The notes beneath the pieces were generated by a model that saw nothing but the letters and a program-made list of their open reading frames with translations, did no database searches and was not told the origin of the DNA. A stretch of 23,928 bases of DNA from Davidsoniella eucalypti (lineage: Eukaryota > Ascomycota > Sordariomycetes > Microascales > Ceratocystidaceae), in NCBI GenBank assembly GCA_004009845.1, contig RMBW01000228.1:1-23928 (forward strand), read 5' to 3'. A program made the position numbers and the translations under genes. Below, in pieces: positions 1-9,538 of this stretch. Each line of letters begins with the position of its first letter. Positions within the stretch are counted from its first letter, which is position 1.

Positions 1-772
1 ACTGGAGCACCAACGTTAGACTTCGTGTCACGAATGCGGCAGCTTCCATAAGCTCGTCCAGAACTTTCTGAAGAGCAAGGAGCTCTAGCCGAGACATAGA
101 TCTAAGGGACTGGGGAGGGGTAACTTTCCTTCTAATAGTTGGATCTCAAGATCTACACCCGGGCGATGAGGTGGTAACTCGACTGCGCGCTTCGGCTCAA
201 AGGCAGAAGCCACCGGCTTCAACCAGTTGGGAACCGGCGGTCGTTCCTTGTCCTTGGCTTCGAGCGCATCGGCGACGTCTTTAGCAGTGACTGCGTAAAT
301 GGTCAACTTCTCGGTGGTCGCCAGCTTCTGAAAAACAGCAGCATCCATCTCTGAAGATTTTGGCAAAACAATTGGTCCTGAGTTCGGGGTTAAATGAATG
401 TCATGGTCGAGGAGCCAACGTTGCCCGAGAATTAAATCTTCAAGCTGACCGGGGATAACGTACGCCCAAAGGGTTTCGGTATGGTCATCAATAGAGAGGG
501 AGAACTTGGCTATTTTGTCAATAAGTGGTGGGTCTTGTGAAGTAGACACCTGCTCAACCATTCGAGGGGTAATCGGAGCAGTGACTTCAGCATACTTCAC
601 AAGGCGCGGGGTACAGCAGCTAGGCAGAGACAGCCAGAATCGATGAAGGCACGAGTACTATATTTATTTAAACTGACATCTAAATACAATCCTTGCGCAT
701 TCATCTTTTCTTGGGCTATCAGATCTCCTTGCTGTGTACTTACACCGGGGAGCGACTTTTCCCGGGCAATCA
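1..772 (-). pseudogene. pol: Element A pol fragment: protease and first residues of RT, frameshifted
   Basis: Start of the Pol polyprotein of element A, which would cleave Gag-Pol and copy RNA to cDNA. Seen: the -1 frame opens at the gag stop and runs to the retropepsin active site DSG (codons at 633-641, context IDSGCLC). The second retropepsin motif, ILGQRWL, lies near 415-440. Past that, short matches to the RT N-terminus of B (SRLELLALQK) run to the window edge. At least three frame breaks are visible by comparison with B: near 600-605 (CCCCGCGCC, shift of one or two bases), near 105-112 (the ORF then ends at a TAG) and near 25-30. The fragment is therefore degenerate as read. Decay and sequencing error are both possible; the rest of pol lies outside the window. 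Confidence 0.85.
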
Positions 773-2293
773 AAAATCCGTCTCGCCGTCTTCAGAGTAG
801 TTGTCGGACAGGATGACAGCGCGGTTGGACAGGGCTTGTTCGAGGGCAGCTAGTCTCTGCGAAACTTCTGACTCACCAGAGGACGTGGCAATGGGTTGGG
901 TAGCGGCAGCCTGTGCTCTGACAACAGCCGGGCGGAGAGTAGGGCAGTTGTGGTAGGTATGGCCAATTTGTCTGCAGCGGAAACAACCGCCTTCTGCCTT
1001 AAGCTTCTCCTTTTCCGCAGCAGTTAGCCTGGCGGGGCGTTCAGAGTTGGCTGGACGATCCGTTGTGGCAAGACGACGAGAGGGGACCCAGTCCATGGCG
1101 TCAGAGTCGACTGATGGACGGGGAGTGGGGGACAAAACATGAGGGTTGTTAGACGACCTGGGTGGACGACTTGGAAAATGATGACTGCTTGAGGGGGGCT
1201 GGCTGGGTGCGAACGGATGCAGTTCCATGCGAGTAGCGGCACGCTGCAGGCCATTGATGACTTGTTCCAGCCGGGTTTCGTCGAACGCATGGTCAGCACG
1301 TCGGGCAAGATCGGGGTAGATTGCTCTGGAGAGATACCCGATGCTGTGTACGTCGACAGTGACCCCAGCTAGCAGGCGGAGCTTTTGGAACCGTTGGATG
1401 AAGTCGGAAAATGGTTCTTTGCGGCCTTGCCGAAGCTCGTGGAGCTCTTCCAACGCTCTGACCGTAACATGGGGGTCAATGAACATCTTGTCCAGCTCAG
1501 CAAGGAATTCCTCGTACGGCCGGGACTGCAATTGGACTTGCTTGTACCATGGTTCGATTTGCATCATAATTTTTGTCGAAAGTCGCGAGTAGATATAGGA
1601 GCAGATATTCCGTTGAGAGCCGATAACGGTTCCATCGGCAGCAATCTTGCCTTCCATTTCACACCTCCAGGCTGAATATTCCCGCTTGTCTCCTGAGAAC
1701 TTGGAGGCATCAGGTAACGAGAATCTGGCAGTGGATTTCTGGGGCAGTTTGGCTTGTAACTCAGCTAGCCGAACTTCCTTTTCGGCAATGGAAATCTGCA
1801 CATCGAGAGTCTGCTGGCGGAGGTGTTCAGCCTTGAGCTGGTTTTCGAAGCTCGAAAGGTCTGACGCACCTGCTCCAATGCCCAACATTCTATTGTTGAA
1901 GAGGAAGCGAAGGACACGAGCACGGGCAGCAGGCTCGGAATCGAAACGAGCGTGGGCTGGCTCGCTATGGCCGACCAGAACAGAAAGGGAGAAACGGATG
2001 TGACCCAAGTGGTCGTGGAACGAGGACTCATGTAATGCAATTTGAGGCCCGGTTGGGAAGGGGCCGAGGAGTTTGGCGATAGCTGGCCGAGCGGATCTTC
2101 GAAACAAGGACAGATAGCACCATCCTGGGGCGCGGACCAAACGACGGGCAGAGCGGGGTAGCCTGGTGCGCTGATGACGCACGACGGGCGAACCGGCGGG
2201 GTAACGTTCCTGGCACCATCGTGCACAGCACTGACTGGTGTAACCCAGGAAGGAAAAAGCGAGAAAAAAGAGGAGAAAGTTGAGGAAAATCAT
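770..2293 (-). CDS. gag: Element A Gag with N-terminal hydrophobic segment and CCHC zinc knuckle
   Basis: Structural Gag protein, 507 residues, which in this family forms the particle that packages element RNA. The start is taken at the ATG at 2293 (context CACCATG); the frame is open 15 nt further up but only through a TTG codon. Residues about 2-18 are strongly hydrophobic (MIFLNFLLFFLAFSFL), followed by Cys- and Arg-rich residues. GWCYL lies at 57-61 and a histidine-rich stretch (HDHLGH) follows. A charged, probably coiled-coil segment comes next (ENQLKAEHLRQQ), then the Ty3-type capsid region (FSGDKREYSAW ... FSDFIQRFQKLRLL), and a CX2CX4HX4C knuckle (CFRCRQIGHTYHNC) near the C-terminus. 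It ends in DF-stop like the other Gags here. Unlike A pol, this frame is intact. Confidence 0.9.
   Translation of the reverse strand: MIFLNFLLFFLAFSFLGYTSQCCARWCQERYPAGSPVVRHQRTRLPRSARRLVRAPGWCYLSLFRRSARPAIAKLLGPFPTGPQIALHESSFHDHLGHIRFSLSVLVGHSEPAHARFDSEPAARARVLRFLFNNRMLGIGAGASDLSSFENQLKAEHLRQQTLDVQISIAEKEVRLAELQAKLPQKSTARFSLPDASKFSGDKREYSAWRCEMEGKIAADGTVIGSQRNICSYIYSRLSTKIMMQIEPWYKQVQLQSRPYEEFLAELDKMFIDPHVTVRALEELHELRQGRKEPFSDFIQRFQKLRLLAGVTVDVHSIGYLSRAIYPDLARRADHAFDETRLEQVINGLQRAATRMELHPFAPSQPPSSSHHFPSRPPRSSNNPHVLSPTPRPSVDSDAMDWVPSRRLATTDRPANSERPARLTAAEKEKLKAEGGCFRCRQIGHTYHNCPTLRPAVVRAQAAATQPIATSSGESEVSQRLAALEQALSNRAVILSDNYSEDGETDF
773..779 (-). promoter_or_regulatory. Candidate -1 frameshift site of element A (G GAT TTT then TGA)
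   Basis: On the minus strand the last gag codons read GAT TTT TGA preceded by G. The pol reading starts in the -1 frame across this point and stays open to the protease. The same arrangement, G GAT TTT followed at once by the gag stop, occurs in elements B and G. It resembles the non-canonical slippery heptamer G GAU UUA of the mouse mammary tumour virus pro/pol junction. Use as a frameshift site is inferred. Confidence 0.5.
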
Positions 2294-2614
2294 GGTGGGG
2301 GCAGACAAAATGTGAGTTTACACAACTAAATGTGAAAGACTCCTCACAAGCGAGAGCAAACAGTAAAGCTTTTCCAAAACGCTCAAACTTTACCGTGAAA
2401 AACTCGCTACGACGCAAGAAACAAGTTCTGCAGTAACGAGAAGTCAACTGGCTTAAGAGAAAGAGTTTATTCCAAACTTTGTAGTATGGTCTTGGGTGCG
2501 AAGAGAGTTATAACAAGGAGTTGTCTGAATCTGACAAAGTGAAAGCAAAGAGAGAGGACAAGACGAATCGTGTTGAACAGTCAACAATAAGAGAATCAGG
2601 TATCTTCTTTAAAG
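2294..2614 (-). other. Element A untranslated leader and primer-binding site
   Basis: No gene is seen between the LTR and the gag ATG. The primer-binding site is at 2602-2612 (minus TTAAAGAAGAT), two bases inside the LTR end. It is complementary to the LTR at 2677-2687, as expected for self-priming. Small inverted repeats occur in the leader (GTTGA..TCAAC, TTGTC..GACAA), but not the regular hairpin string of F and B. Confidence 0.65.
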
Positions 2615-2805
2615 TGTGACGATCTACGACGAGAACGAGGCTTGCAGAAGTAGAAGAGATATAGTATTTGACGAGGTTAAAGAAGATAGAGAGGGAAGAG
2701 AAGAACTAGACAAGAATAAGGAGGGGAGACGGCCTCCTTATATAGACAAAAGTAACGGCTGTGGTAGATACCACAGCCAACAAGATTGGGTCCTAGATCC
2801 TTTCA
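2615..2805 (-). repeat. 5' LTR of element A
   Basis: 191-bp LTR, TG...CA on the minus strand, starting TGAAAGGATCTAGGACCC, which resembles the TGTAAGGGTCTAAGGCCC start of B and C. TATA box TATATAAGG at 2737-2745. A perfect 8-bp inverted repeat (GGCTGTGG/CCACAGCC, 2757-2778) lies in U3, and a 7-bp one (AAGGAGG/CCTCCTT, 2718-2739) lies just after the TATA box. The predicted RNA 5' end is at 2687. Boundaries come from the TG/CA ends, the PBS spacing and the break in ORF X. The partner LTR is outside the window, so the candidate TSD AGTGC (2806-2810) cannot be confirmed. Confidence 0.8.
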
Positions 2806-3281
2806 AGTGCCTTGGATGAGGCAACCACGCCTGCGGGCGCAGCTTCAATCGCCTTTTGCTTTGGTAGCGGCGACGGCGTGTCTGGAATGTCCATGTCCGC
2901 CAGTTCCTGAGCAATCAGCAGCTGAAAGGTCTCGAATTTAGGGTTTAAAGAGACCAGAGTTGAGGCCCCACGCATAATTTCTGCCACAGCGGCGGCAATG
3001 AGGGCGTCCGTGTTGTCAGGACCGACCCAGCGTGAAGCTTTCAGGCCCTTAGCCTCCTGGAATTTTTTTTGGGGGACTGGAGGGGAGCTCGGTAGCTCTA
3101 CCTCCTCGAAACCACGTTTAACGGTGGTTTTTGTGTTGGTTGGGGTTAGGGTTTCAGTCCCGTGATTTGGAGTGGGGACAAGGCAGAGAGAGTCTGACGA
3201 AAATTTTTGAGAAGCGGGGTCTCCCATACAAATATCGTCGACTTCCATCGACGACAGTACCGCGAGTGTTGGTCGCGCCAT
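2806..3281 (-). pseudogene. ORF X, unrecognised protein truncated by the LTR of element A
   Basis: I do not recognise this protein. 158 codons are visible from the ATG at 3281, in a strong context (CACCATGG), before the frame runs into the A LTR and stops five residues later (2793). The N-terminal half is polar and Pro/Thr/Ser-rich (ELPSSPPVPQKK). The second half looks helical (DALIAAAVAEIMRG, FETFQLLIAQELADM) and is followed by another Pro-rich stretch. There is no zinc knuckle, no GWCYL motif and no polymerase motif. An A/T-rich TATA-like stretch (TTTAAAATA) lies about 45 bp upstream of the ATG. It could be a host gene or the first ORF of another transposon class. The 3' part would lie beyond element A, left of the window. 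Confidence 0.5.
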
Positions 3282-3388
3282 GGTGCATCCAGTATCAAAA
3301 GAGTCGTACGGATGAGGCGCGTATTTTAAAGGTAGATTGAGATGATTTGGGTCAGAAATGGTTGAAAGGTACCACTTGTGGAAAAGTA
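3282..3388. other. Region between ORF X and the LTR of element E
   Basis: Short non-coding stretch that presumably held the promoter of ORF X (TTTAAAATA on the minus strand near 3323-3332). Nothing else is seen. Confidence 0.3.
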
Positions 3389-3515
3389 TGTAGGAGGTTT
3401 AAATAGGGACCTATTCCCGCCGTATTCCAACAGATATTAGCCTTTCTCCTTCATCGGTATCAATCGAAGTCCTTTCTACTAGATTGCTTGCCACTGCCTC
3501 ACCTAGTTCGTGTCA
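3389..3515 (+). repeat. 5' LTR of element E, short U3
   Basis: TG (3389) to CA (3515), 127 bp. TATA-like TTTAAATAG about 10 bp after the start is followed by GGGACCTATTCCCGCCG, shared exactly with F and nearly with C. The predicted RNA start ATCGGTATCAA is at 3453-3463. The LTR end is fixed by the PBS two bases later. Compared with B, C, F and G, about 60 bp of U3, including the TGTAAG..TCTAAGG end, is missing. The start may therefore be a truncation or a wrong boundary. No partner LTR is in the window. Confidence 0.6.
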
Positions 3516-3517
3516 TT

Positions 3518-3528
3518 TTGATACCGAT
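3518..3528 (+). other. Self-primer binding site of element E
   Basis: TTGATACCGAT is the exact reverse complement of ATCGGTATCAA at 3453-3463 in the LTR. The same 11-nt length and 2-nt offset from the LTR occur in the other elements, with a different sequence. Confidence 0.75.
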
Positions 3529-3545
3529 CTACAGCTTTTACTTAT

Positions 3546-3690
3546 TACTTTACTATCCAGTGCAGCGTCCATACCTCACTTGACCCTTTTTATCTTTACT
3601 ATCTAGTGCAGCGTCCATACCTCACTCAACCTTTTATCATATTTTCAGTGCAGCGTCCTCACCTCACTTGACACTTTATCCATAAATTAA
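3546..3690 (+). repeat. Three imperfect tandem leader repeats of element E
   Basis: Three units of about 45 bp, each containing AGTGCAGCGTCC...CCTCACT, at 3558-3582, 3604-3627 and 3646-3670. Each can form a small hairpin AGTG/CACT with CGTCC in the loop. They sit between the PBS and the gag ATG, the same place as the hairpin strings of F and B. Confidence 0.75.
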
Positions 3691-3727
3691 CGCGACGTTT
3701 CTTCCGCACTTACCCAATTTCTGCACC

Positions 3728-5421
3728 ATGATGCACACTATCCTTCTCCATGTCTGGGAGATTGCCCTCGGCCTCTTTTACGGCCTCACCGATTCACTAG
3801 CCTTCCTCTTTTTAGGCCCTATCATCTTTATCTTCCTAGCGGACTCTACGCTACGCCTCATCCAGGCCTTCAAAGCCAAGCACGTCCCCACCCCCTTTCA
3901 CTCGCAGAAACGCCTGTGGACTCGCTCCGGCTGGTGCTACCTCTCCCTCTTCAAGCGCTCCGAGCGTCCCCGCCTAGCCAAACTACTTGGCCCCTTCCCT
4001 GCTGGTCCTCTTATCTTGTCCCACGCTTCGCACTTCCACAGCCACCTTCACTGCATGACCTTCGCATCTGGCATCATTGGCCACATTGCACCCATGCCCA
4101 CTAGGATCCGGTCCACCCGAAGCGCACAGATCCTCACAGTCCGCGCCCTGACCAACCCCCACATACTAGGGTTTGGCTCGGACACTATCGATGACAACAT
4201 GGACTCCTTCCTCCACCAGCCAGAGATAGGCCCCCAGCCTAGGCCCGCTCCCCTGCGCACCTCGATCTGCGGACGCCCACGCGCCAAGGTCTACTCCACC
4301 GAGGCAACACGTACACTCGACTATCTCACACAGGTCTACCAAGGCAAACTCCAAGCAGCCTCCAGGGACCCGGTGGACTGGATCACCTTCAAGAAAGGCC
4401 GCTGGGCCTTCCAATTCCACGAGAACCTAAACATCGCGGAAATTCAGTTGATCGCCCTCCAAAACCTACTCAAGGAGAACGCCCCTGAACTCGGCCAACT
4501 GGACAAGCTCTATGAGCTCCTCAACGACATTGCCACAGACATCACCTCCTTCCTCACACCAAAGAAACCTGTCCAGCCACCGGTTGTCAAGGATGAATAC
4601 GACGAGGAAGAAGAACTAGCGGCTCTCGCTGAAACCCTAGAACGTCATGGCCTCAAACTAGCCGCCCCTACCCGTAACGCTCCTACCTCCGCTCAAACAC
4701 ACGCACCCTCTACGACGCCCACATCAACGCCCCTAGCTGGCGGCATTACCATTCTCCCCAACCGCGAAGACTCCATCTCTCGCCGTAAGGACGTCCTAGA
4801 CGCTGTGCGCAAATTCGACGGATCGTTCGACTACACCACATGGAAGCACGAGCTCAACGAGAAATTCCTCGTCGACTTCCAGAGGTTTCACTCGCCTAGG
4901 GACCAACTAGCTTACACCATGAACTCACTCTCTCCCGAGATCAGGGACCAAGTCCGCCCCAAGTACCTTCAGCACTTAGCGTCCCCTACCGGCTTCCAGC
5001 TATTTATCGCGTACCTAGACTCACGCTATGACGACCCAGACCGCGCCAGAACGGCCAACCGCCTACTGATGAAAATAAAGCAGGGACCTAGCGAGCCTTT
5101 CGAAACATTCACCAACCGCCTATGCGCCCTCCGCGACAAAGCCCAAATTACAGACCATAACACACTACTGTCCATCCTCCAAGAAGGCCTGCACCCAGAC
5201 ATGCAGGATCACCTTGCCACGCTCTTCCACATCAGACCCTTCGACACTATGATAGCAACAATGCGTCCTGTCGCCAGAGTCAAGGAAACCAACAAGGCTC
5301 GCCGTGCAACCTCCTCCAACTGGCGCCAGCCTACCCCTATGCAGCCCTCTCAGGCGCCCCCCGTGAACAGCAGCGCAACCACTTTCAAGCCCTGCCTCTT
5401 TTGTCAACAGACCACGCACTC
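3728..5421 (+). pseudogene. gag: Element E Gag, cut inside the zinc knuckle by element B
   Basis: Gag of a more divergent element, 564 residues before the B LTR; the open frame runs on to 5473 through LTR sequence only. Start ATG at 3728 (CACCATGATG). Hydrophobic segments fill residues about 5-45 (LAFLFLGPIIFIFLA). GWCYL is at 68-72, then a histidine-rich module (HASHFHSHLHC ... IIGH). An acidic stretch (DEYDEEEELAAL) lies near residue 290. The capsid region follows (FDGSFDYTTWKHEL, YLDSRYDDPDRARTA, PFETFTNRL). The protein breaks at CLFCQQTTHS, just before the last knuckle cysteine. No E pol is visible. The 3' flank of B is RT sequence, but of the G type. Confidence 0.88.
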
Positions 5422-5600
5422 TGAGACGATATACGAGGATTTGCGAGGAAAAATGGTCGTAAAGATGAATTGAATTGAGACCGATGAGGGAGAAAGAGAA
5501 ACTAAGACTAAACTACGAGGGAATCGGTCCCTATTTATGTCCAAGTCGAGTAGGGCCAAGGCATGACTTGGCCAATACTGATGGGCCTTAGACCCTTACA
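5422..5600 (-). repeat. 3' LTR of element B
   Basis: 179 bp, TGTAAGGGTCTAAGG ... CGTCTCA on the minus strand. U3 hairpin GGCCAAG/CTTGGCC at 5554-5573, TATA-like CATAAATAG at 5531-5539, and RNA start motif ATCGGTCTCAA at 5475-5485. It differs from the right LTR at five positions (four clustered in the U5 part). Confidence 0.92.
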
Positions 5601-5618
5601 ATAGTCTCCCCCCCCACC
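5601..5618 (-). other. Polypurine tract of element B
   Basis: Minus strand GGTGGGGGGGGAGACTAT directly against the 3' LTR, preceded by CTGCC and a T-rich stretch. It would prime plus-strand cDNA. C, F and G have the same layout. Confidence 0.85.
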
Positions 5619-5888
5619 GGCAGAAAATTTTTACTAATTTTACAACAAAAACCCATAAAAAACTCCTTCAAACAACCAATACAATATGACAAATAACAGA
5701 AAACAAGATGAGCCATGGTAACAATCCAATAAAACAAAATAACACTTTCCAAACAGGGTAAAGATACCGGAAGCGGTAGGCGCTAGGGGGCGCAAGCGGT
5801 CGTCGTGGCGCAGTGGTCTGCGGTATAGCCTCCAGCGGGGAGGATTGCGTGTGTCGAGGGTCACGCCATAGCCCTTGTCGGATTTGCT
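5619..5888 (-). other. Element B 3' untranslated region with a tRNA-like stretch on the plus strand
   Basis: No coding is seen. The left part is A/T-rich. On the plus strand, 5806-5816 (TGGCGCAGTGG) fits the Pol III A-box pattern exactly. Stems CCTCC/GGAGG (5829-5843) and GCGTG/CACGC (5847-5866, loop containing TCGA) follow, but a proper T-loop and acceptor stem are not convincing. At most it is a tRNA or SINE remnant. F and G lack it. Confidence 0.35.
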
Positions 5889-8641
5889 CTACGACAATAA
5901 CCAGGCAGAGTACAGAGATTGGACAGTGACATCCCAGTTCTTCTTGGTTTTCTCCGTGAAGATGCGCCAGGCAACAGTGTCTTCCACGTGTTCCAGGGGT
6001 TCCCACGTCGCATCTTGATAGCCTAGCCATTTGACGAGGGCTTGCTTGTGACCTCGGGAAGTGCGCTGTTTCAATATTGCCTCCACCCTGTACTCACCAG
6101 CCTCCAATGAGGGGTCCTCAAGCGCTTCCCTAGCCGTGATTGCGACAGGCTCATCGTCCTGAATCTCCTGAGATGGCAAGGGGTTGTTTGGGGCGCGTCG
6201 GATGAGGCTTACATGAAAGACTGGGTGAATATCCGAGGGTACGTTCAGGCGAACGTTATGGCTGCCTACAACTTCCAGGACAGTGTACCGTCTAGCTAGC
6301 CAGTCTAGCTTCTTTGAAGGCCTTTCCGTAGTCAGGTGCTTCGTGTTTAGGTAAACTAGGTCTCCTACTTTGAAACTTTCAGAGGGCTGGCGAAGACGGT
6401 TAGCACTGTTCTCCTGGTGTTCTTGGGCGGCCGCCATGGCGACAATAGCGAACTGAGTAGCATCACTTAGCTTTGCTAACCAATCCTGGGCCCCGCGCAC
6501 TGGAGACTTATTCGAGGCTGGGGGCCCTTGTACAGATGGTTCGATAATGTCGACGTTAAAACCGTGGGTCATGAAGAAAGGAGAGAGGCCTGTAGCGGAA
6601 GAGATCCTGTTGTTTAGGGCGAGTTGCGCTTGGGGCAGCAAGGAGGCCCAGTCGTCCTGGGCGAAGGAACAGAAATTGCGCAGGTATGTCTCAATCTCCT
6701 GATTACTGCGTTCTTGGCTGCCATCCGTCTGAGGATGGAACGCTGTGGACAGGCGACGCTGAATGCCGAATCGGCGACATACTTCTCCCCAGAATAATTG
6801 AGCAAATTGAGGCCCTCTGTCGGAGACGATTGCTTGAGGAAAACCGTGGTGCGAGAAAACATGGATTAGCAAGGCTTCAGCGGTGGCTTGTGCGGTTGTA
6901 GACGACATGGGGATCAGGATCTGGGACTTAGACAGGCGGTCGGTGACACCCAGAATGGAAGTATAGCCTGAAGAGGTAGGTAGTGGGCCAATAAAGTCCA
7001 TTGCTAGTTCAGCCCAGGGTCTAGACGGTACTGGCAGAGGTTTCAGTAGACCGCGCTTCTGTTCTCGCCAGATCTTGCTCTTGCCGCAAGAGGAGCAGTT
7101 GGACACGAATTGTCGGACGTCGTTAGTCAGGCCAGGCCAGGCATACTCGCGCGATACAAGATCACGAGTGATTGCTCTTCCTGGGTGTCCGGCCAGAGTA
7201 GAGTCGTGAGTCTGCTGGATGATTTTGGTTCTCAGGGGTTCGTAATATGGGACCCAAAGTCTATCACGCCAGCGCAGCAGTCCGTCTTGGTCAACCTTAC
7301 ACTCGCTCATCTGCCATTGCAGACCCCAGTCGGCGGGAAACGAGCGAGCTTCATCTCGTACGAATTTACGAGCCAGCCACCAGCGGTTATTATTGGCAAG
7401 GGCTTGGTTCCATAGGTCAGTCATCTCGGGGTCAGCGAAAGGGGACGGTACTACTTCTCTAGTTGCGTTATCGTCAGTCGGCGCATCCTTGTCTGGCTCC
7501 TGAGCCCAAACTGCGCCGATTACTACCAGGTCATTGCCCGACTCACTCTTCTCGAGGAGTTGGTGCACACGACTAGCCAGCCTATCGTCCTTTTCGTCGG
7601 CTGGCATGTCCTGGTCCCTTCTTGAAAGGGCGTCTGGTACGATTTGCTCGGTGCCTGGGCGGTGGCGCAGGCAGAAGCTAAAGTCAGAGAGCTCATATCC
7701 CCAGCGACGCTGTCTCTCGGCAAGCGTTCTCTTGGTGCGAAAGTACTCCAGGTTGCGGTGGTCAGTCCACACCACAAAATCAACCCCTAGGAGGAAATGG
7801 CGCCATTCTCGAATGGACCAGTAAATAGCCAACATCTCCTTGTCGTGAATCGGGTAATTGGCTTCCGGGGGAGTAAGTTTGCGCGAGAGGAAGGCGATGG
7901 GGTGCATAAGGCCATCATCGCCTCGCTGGGATAATTCTGCTCCTAAGGCGTAACCAGACGAGTCGGCGGTCAGTACAGTTTCTTTCAGGGGGTCAAAAGG
8001 AGTCAGGACAGGGGGAGTAAGGAAGGCTTTCTTAACTTCGGCAAAAGAGTGAGCGCAGGCATCAGACCATACGAAAGGGGTGTCCTTCTTGGTTAACCCT
8101 ACCAGAGGCGCCATTAATTCTGACAGTCGAGGCACAAAATCTCTGTAGAAATTCACGAAGCCAATAAACCCGCGTAAACCTTTCAATGTCGTAGGTGGTT
8201 TCCATTCACGAATCGCTAGGGTTTTCTCGGGGTCAGCCTTGATACCAATACCTGGGCCGACTATGAATCCGAGGAACTTAATCTCCTTAGCCAGAAAGTG
8301 ACACTTGCGCAAGTCGAGTTGCAGGCCGGCGAGATCGAGTGCGTGGACAATTTCGAGCACTAACTTCCTGTGCTCTTCCTCAGTACCACTGGAGTAAATG
8401 TCCACATCGTCAATGTAGGCGCTGCAGCTGATGCCTAGCCATTTCCGAAGGACCGAATTGATGTAACGCTGGAAAGCGGCAGGGGCATTAGTCAAACCGA
8501 AAGGGATTACGTTCCATTCAAAGGCCCCTAGGGGAGTCCGAAATGCGGTTAACTCCTCGTAGCCAGGGGCTATACGAATGCGATGGAACGCCGCAATGAC
8601 GTCTACCTTGGACACCCACTTGGCTTCCGAAATTTGCCGAG
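5889..8641 (-). CDS. pol: Element B Pol, main part: RT palm, RNase H, integrase, chromodomain
   Basis: Copies element RNA into cDNA and inserts it into the genome. Residues are counted from the first Met, at 8615, which is not a true start because the frame continues from the protease-RT ORF. RT: VDVIAAFHRI holding the first catalytic Asp (5), and YIDD at 67-70. RNase H: TADSSG about 217, EMLAIYW about 260, WTDHRNL about 283. Integrase: HHCC zinc site (HDSTLAGH about 470, CSSC about 507), then D540, D599 and E635 with D,D35E spacing. HPVFHVSLIRRAP follows, and a chromodomain (YRVEAILKQR ... VKWLGYQDATWEPLEHV) ends the protein. Chromodomains of this class steer insertion toward marked chromatin. 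It ends about 20 residues earlier than G. A one-base loss near 8641 (CCCTCGG where G has CCCTTCGG) separates it from the upstream half. Confidence 0.93.
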
Positions 8642-9538
8642 GGTGTCGTGGATAAGGGGTAAGGGGTATGAGTCCTTTTTGGAAATAGCGTTGACTGCGC
8701 GGTAGTCCACGCAGAAACGAATTCCACCTCCAGGTTTCTTTACAAATAGCACTGGAGAGCCCACTTCAGACTTTGTGTCTTTTATCCATTTAGTAGCCAG
8801 TAGTTCCGTCAGCGTCTTCTGCATCACCAACAACTCTGCGCGAGACAACGGGTACAGCGATTGTATAGGTAACGTCTTTCCCTCCAGCAGCTCGATCTTC
8901 AAGTCCACTCCAGGCCGGTGCGGCGGGAGGTCCTTGGACGCCTTTGCCTCGAATGCTGAGGCCACAGGTCTTAACCATTCAGGCAGTGGAGGTCTCTCCT
9001 GTTCCTTTTGCGCTAATGCTCTGTTGACGTCCTCTAGTGTAATCCGGTAGATGGCGAGGTCGTCGTCGTTGTCGCAGAGCTTGTGGAATTCGTCAGGTGT
9101 CAGTTCTTCGGCCGTAGGGACTTCAATTTGTCCGGAACGAGGGTGCAAGTGCACGTCGTGGTTAATGAGCCAGCGTTGACCGAGTATCAGGTCTTCGGTC
9201 TGGCCGGGGACGACGTAGGCCCATATGTCCTCGTGGTGGTCGGGCAAGTGTAGTGTGAACTGGGCGATTTGGGTGATGACGGGAGGACTGGTTTGCGATG
9301 CGGCGAGGGATACCTTACGAGGTTCGATGGGTAAAGTCTTCGTGGCGTGGGTGAGTAGGCGCGGGGGAACGACGGCGAGGCAGAGACAGCCACTGTCGAC
9401 GAGAGCCTTCGTAGAAAAAGTATTCATAGATAAATCTAGATACGTTCCCTTAGCTCCCATCTCTAATCTAACTATCTGTTCGCCTTCCATCGTATCCTCC
9501 TTACCAGGGCGCGACTTGTCCTGGTCACCTAAAAATCC
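8603..9538 (-). CDS. pol: Element B Pol, first part: protease and RT fingers
   Basis: Aspartic protease followed by the N-terminal RT region. The frame is open from the frameshift site at 9532-9538. The first Met is at 9490, but the equivalent codon is AAG in G, so entry by frameshifting is preferred over a new start. Counting from that Met, DSG is at 32-34 and ILGQRWL near residue 100. RT then starts (YPLSRAELLVMQK, VGSPVLFVKKPGG, FCVDYRAVN). The frame leaves the correct reading at about 8641, after LIHDTL, because of a one-base deletion, and stops at 8603. The continuation is the 5889-8641 ORF. Confidence 0.9.
   Translation of the reverse strand, partial: GFLGDQDKSRPGKEDTMEGEQIVRLEMGAKGTYLDLSMNTFSTKALVDSGCLCLAVVPPRLLTHATKTLPIEPRKVSLAASQTSPPVITQIAQFTLHLPDHHEDIWAYVVPGQTEDLILGQRWLINHDVHLHPRSGQIEVPTAEELTPDEFHKLCDNDDDLAIYRITLEDVNRALAQKEQERPPLPEWLRPVASAFEAKASKDLPPHRPGVDLKIELLEGKTLPIQSLYPLSRAELLVMQKTLTELLATKWIKDTKSEVGSPVLFVKKPGGGIRFCVDYRAVNAISKKDSYPLPLIHDTLGKFRKPSGCPR

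Noticed and set aside
3728..5421. Envelope gene because of the hydrophobic N-terminus
   Set aside because: Position before pol, capsid-like region and CCHC knuckle show Gag; no env-like ORF follows pol in B, F or G.
5422..5473. C-terminal tail of E Gag (ETIYEDLRGK...)
   Set aside because: It is B LTR sequence read through by chance; the same peptide appears wherever the LTR end is in that frame.
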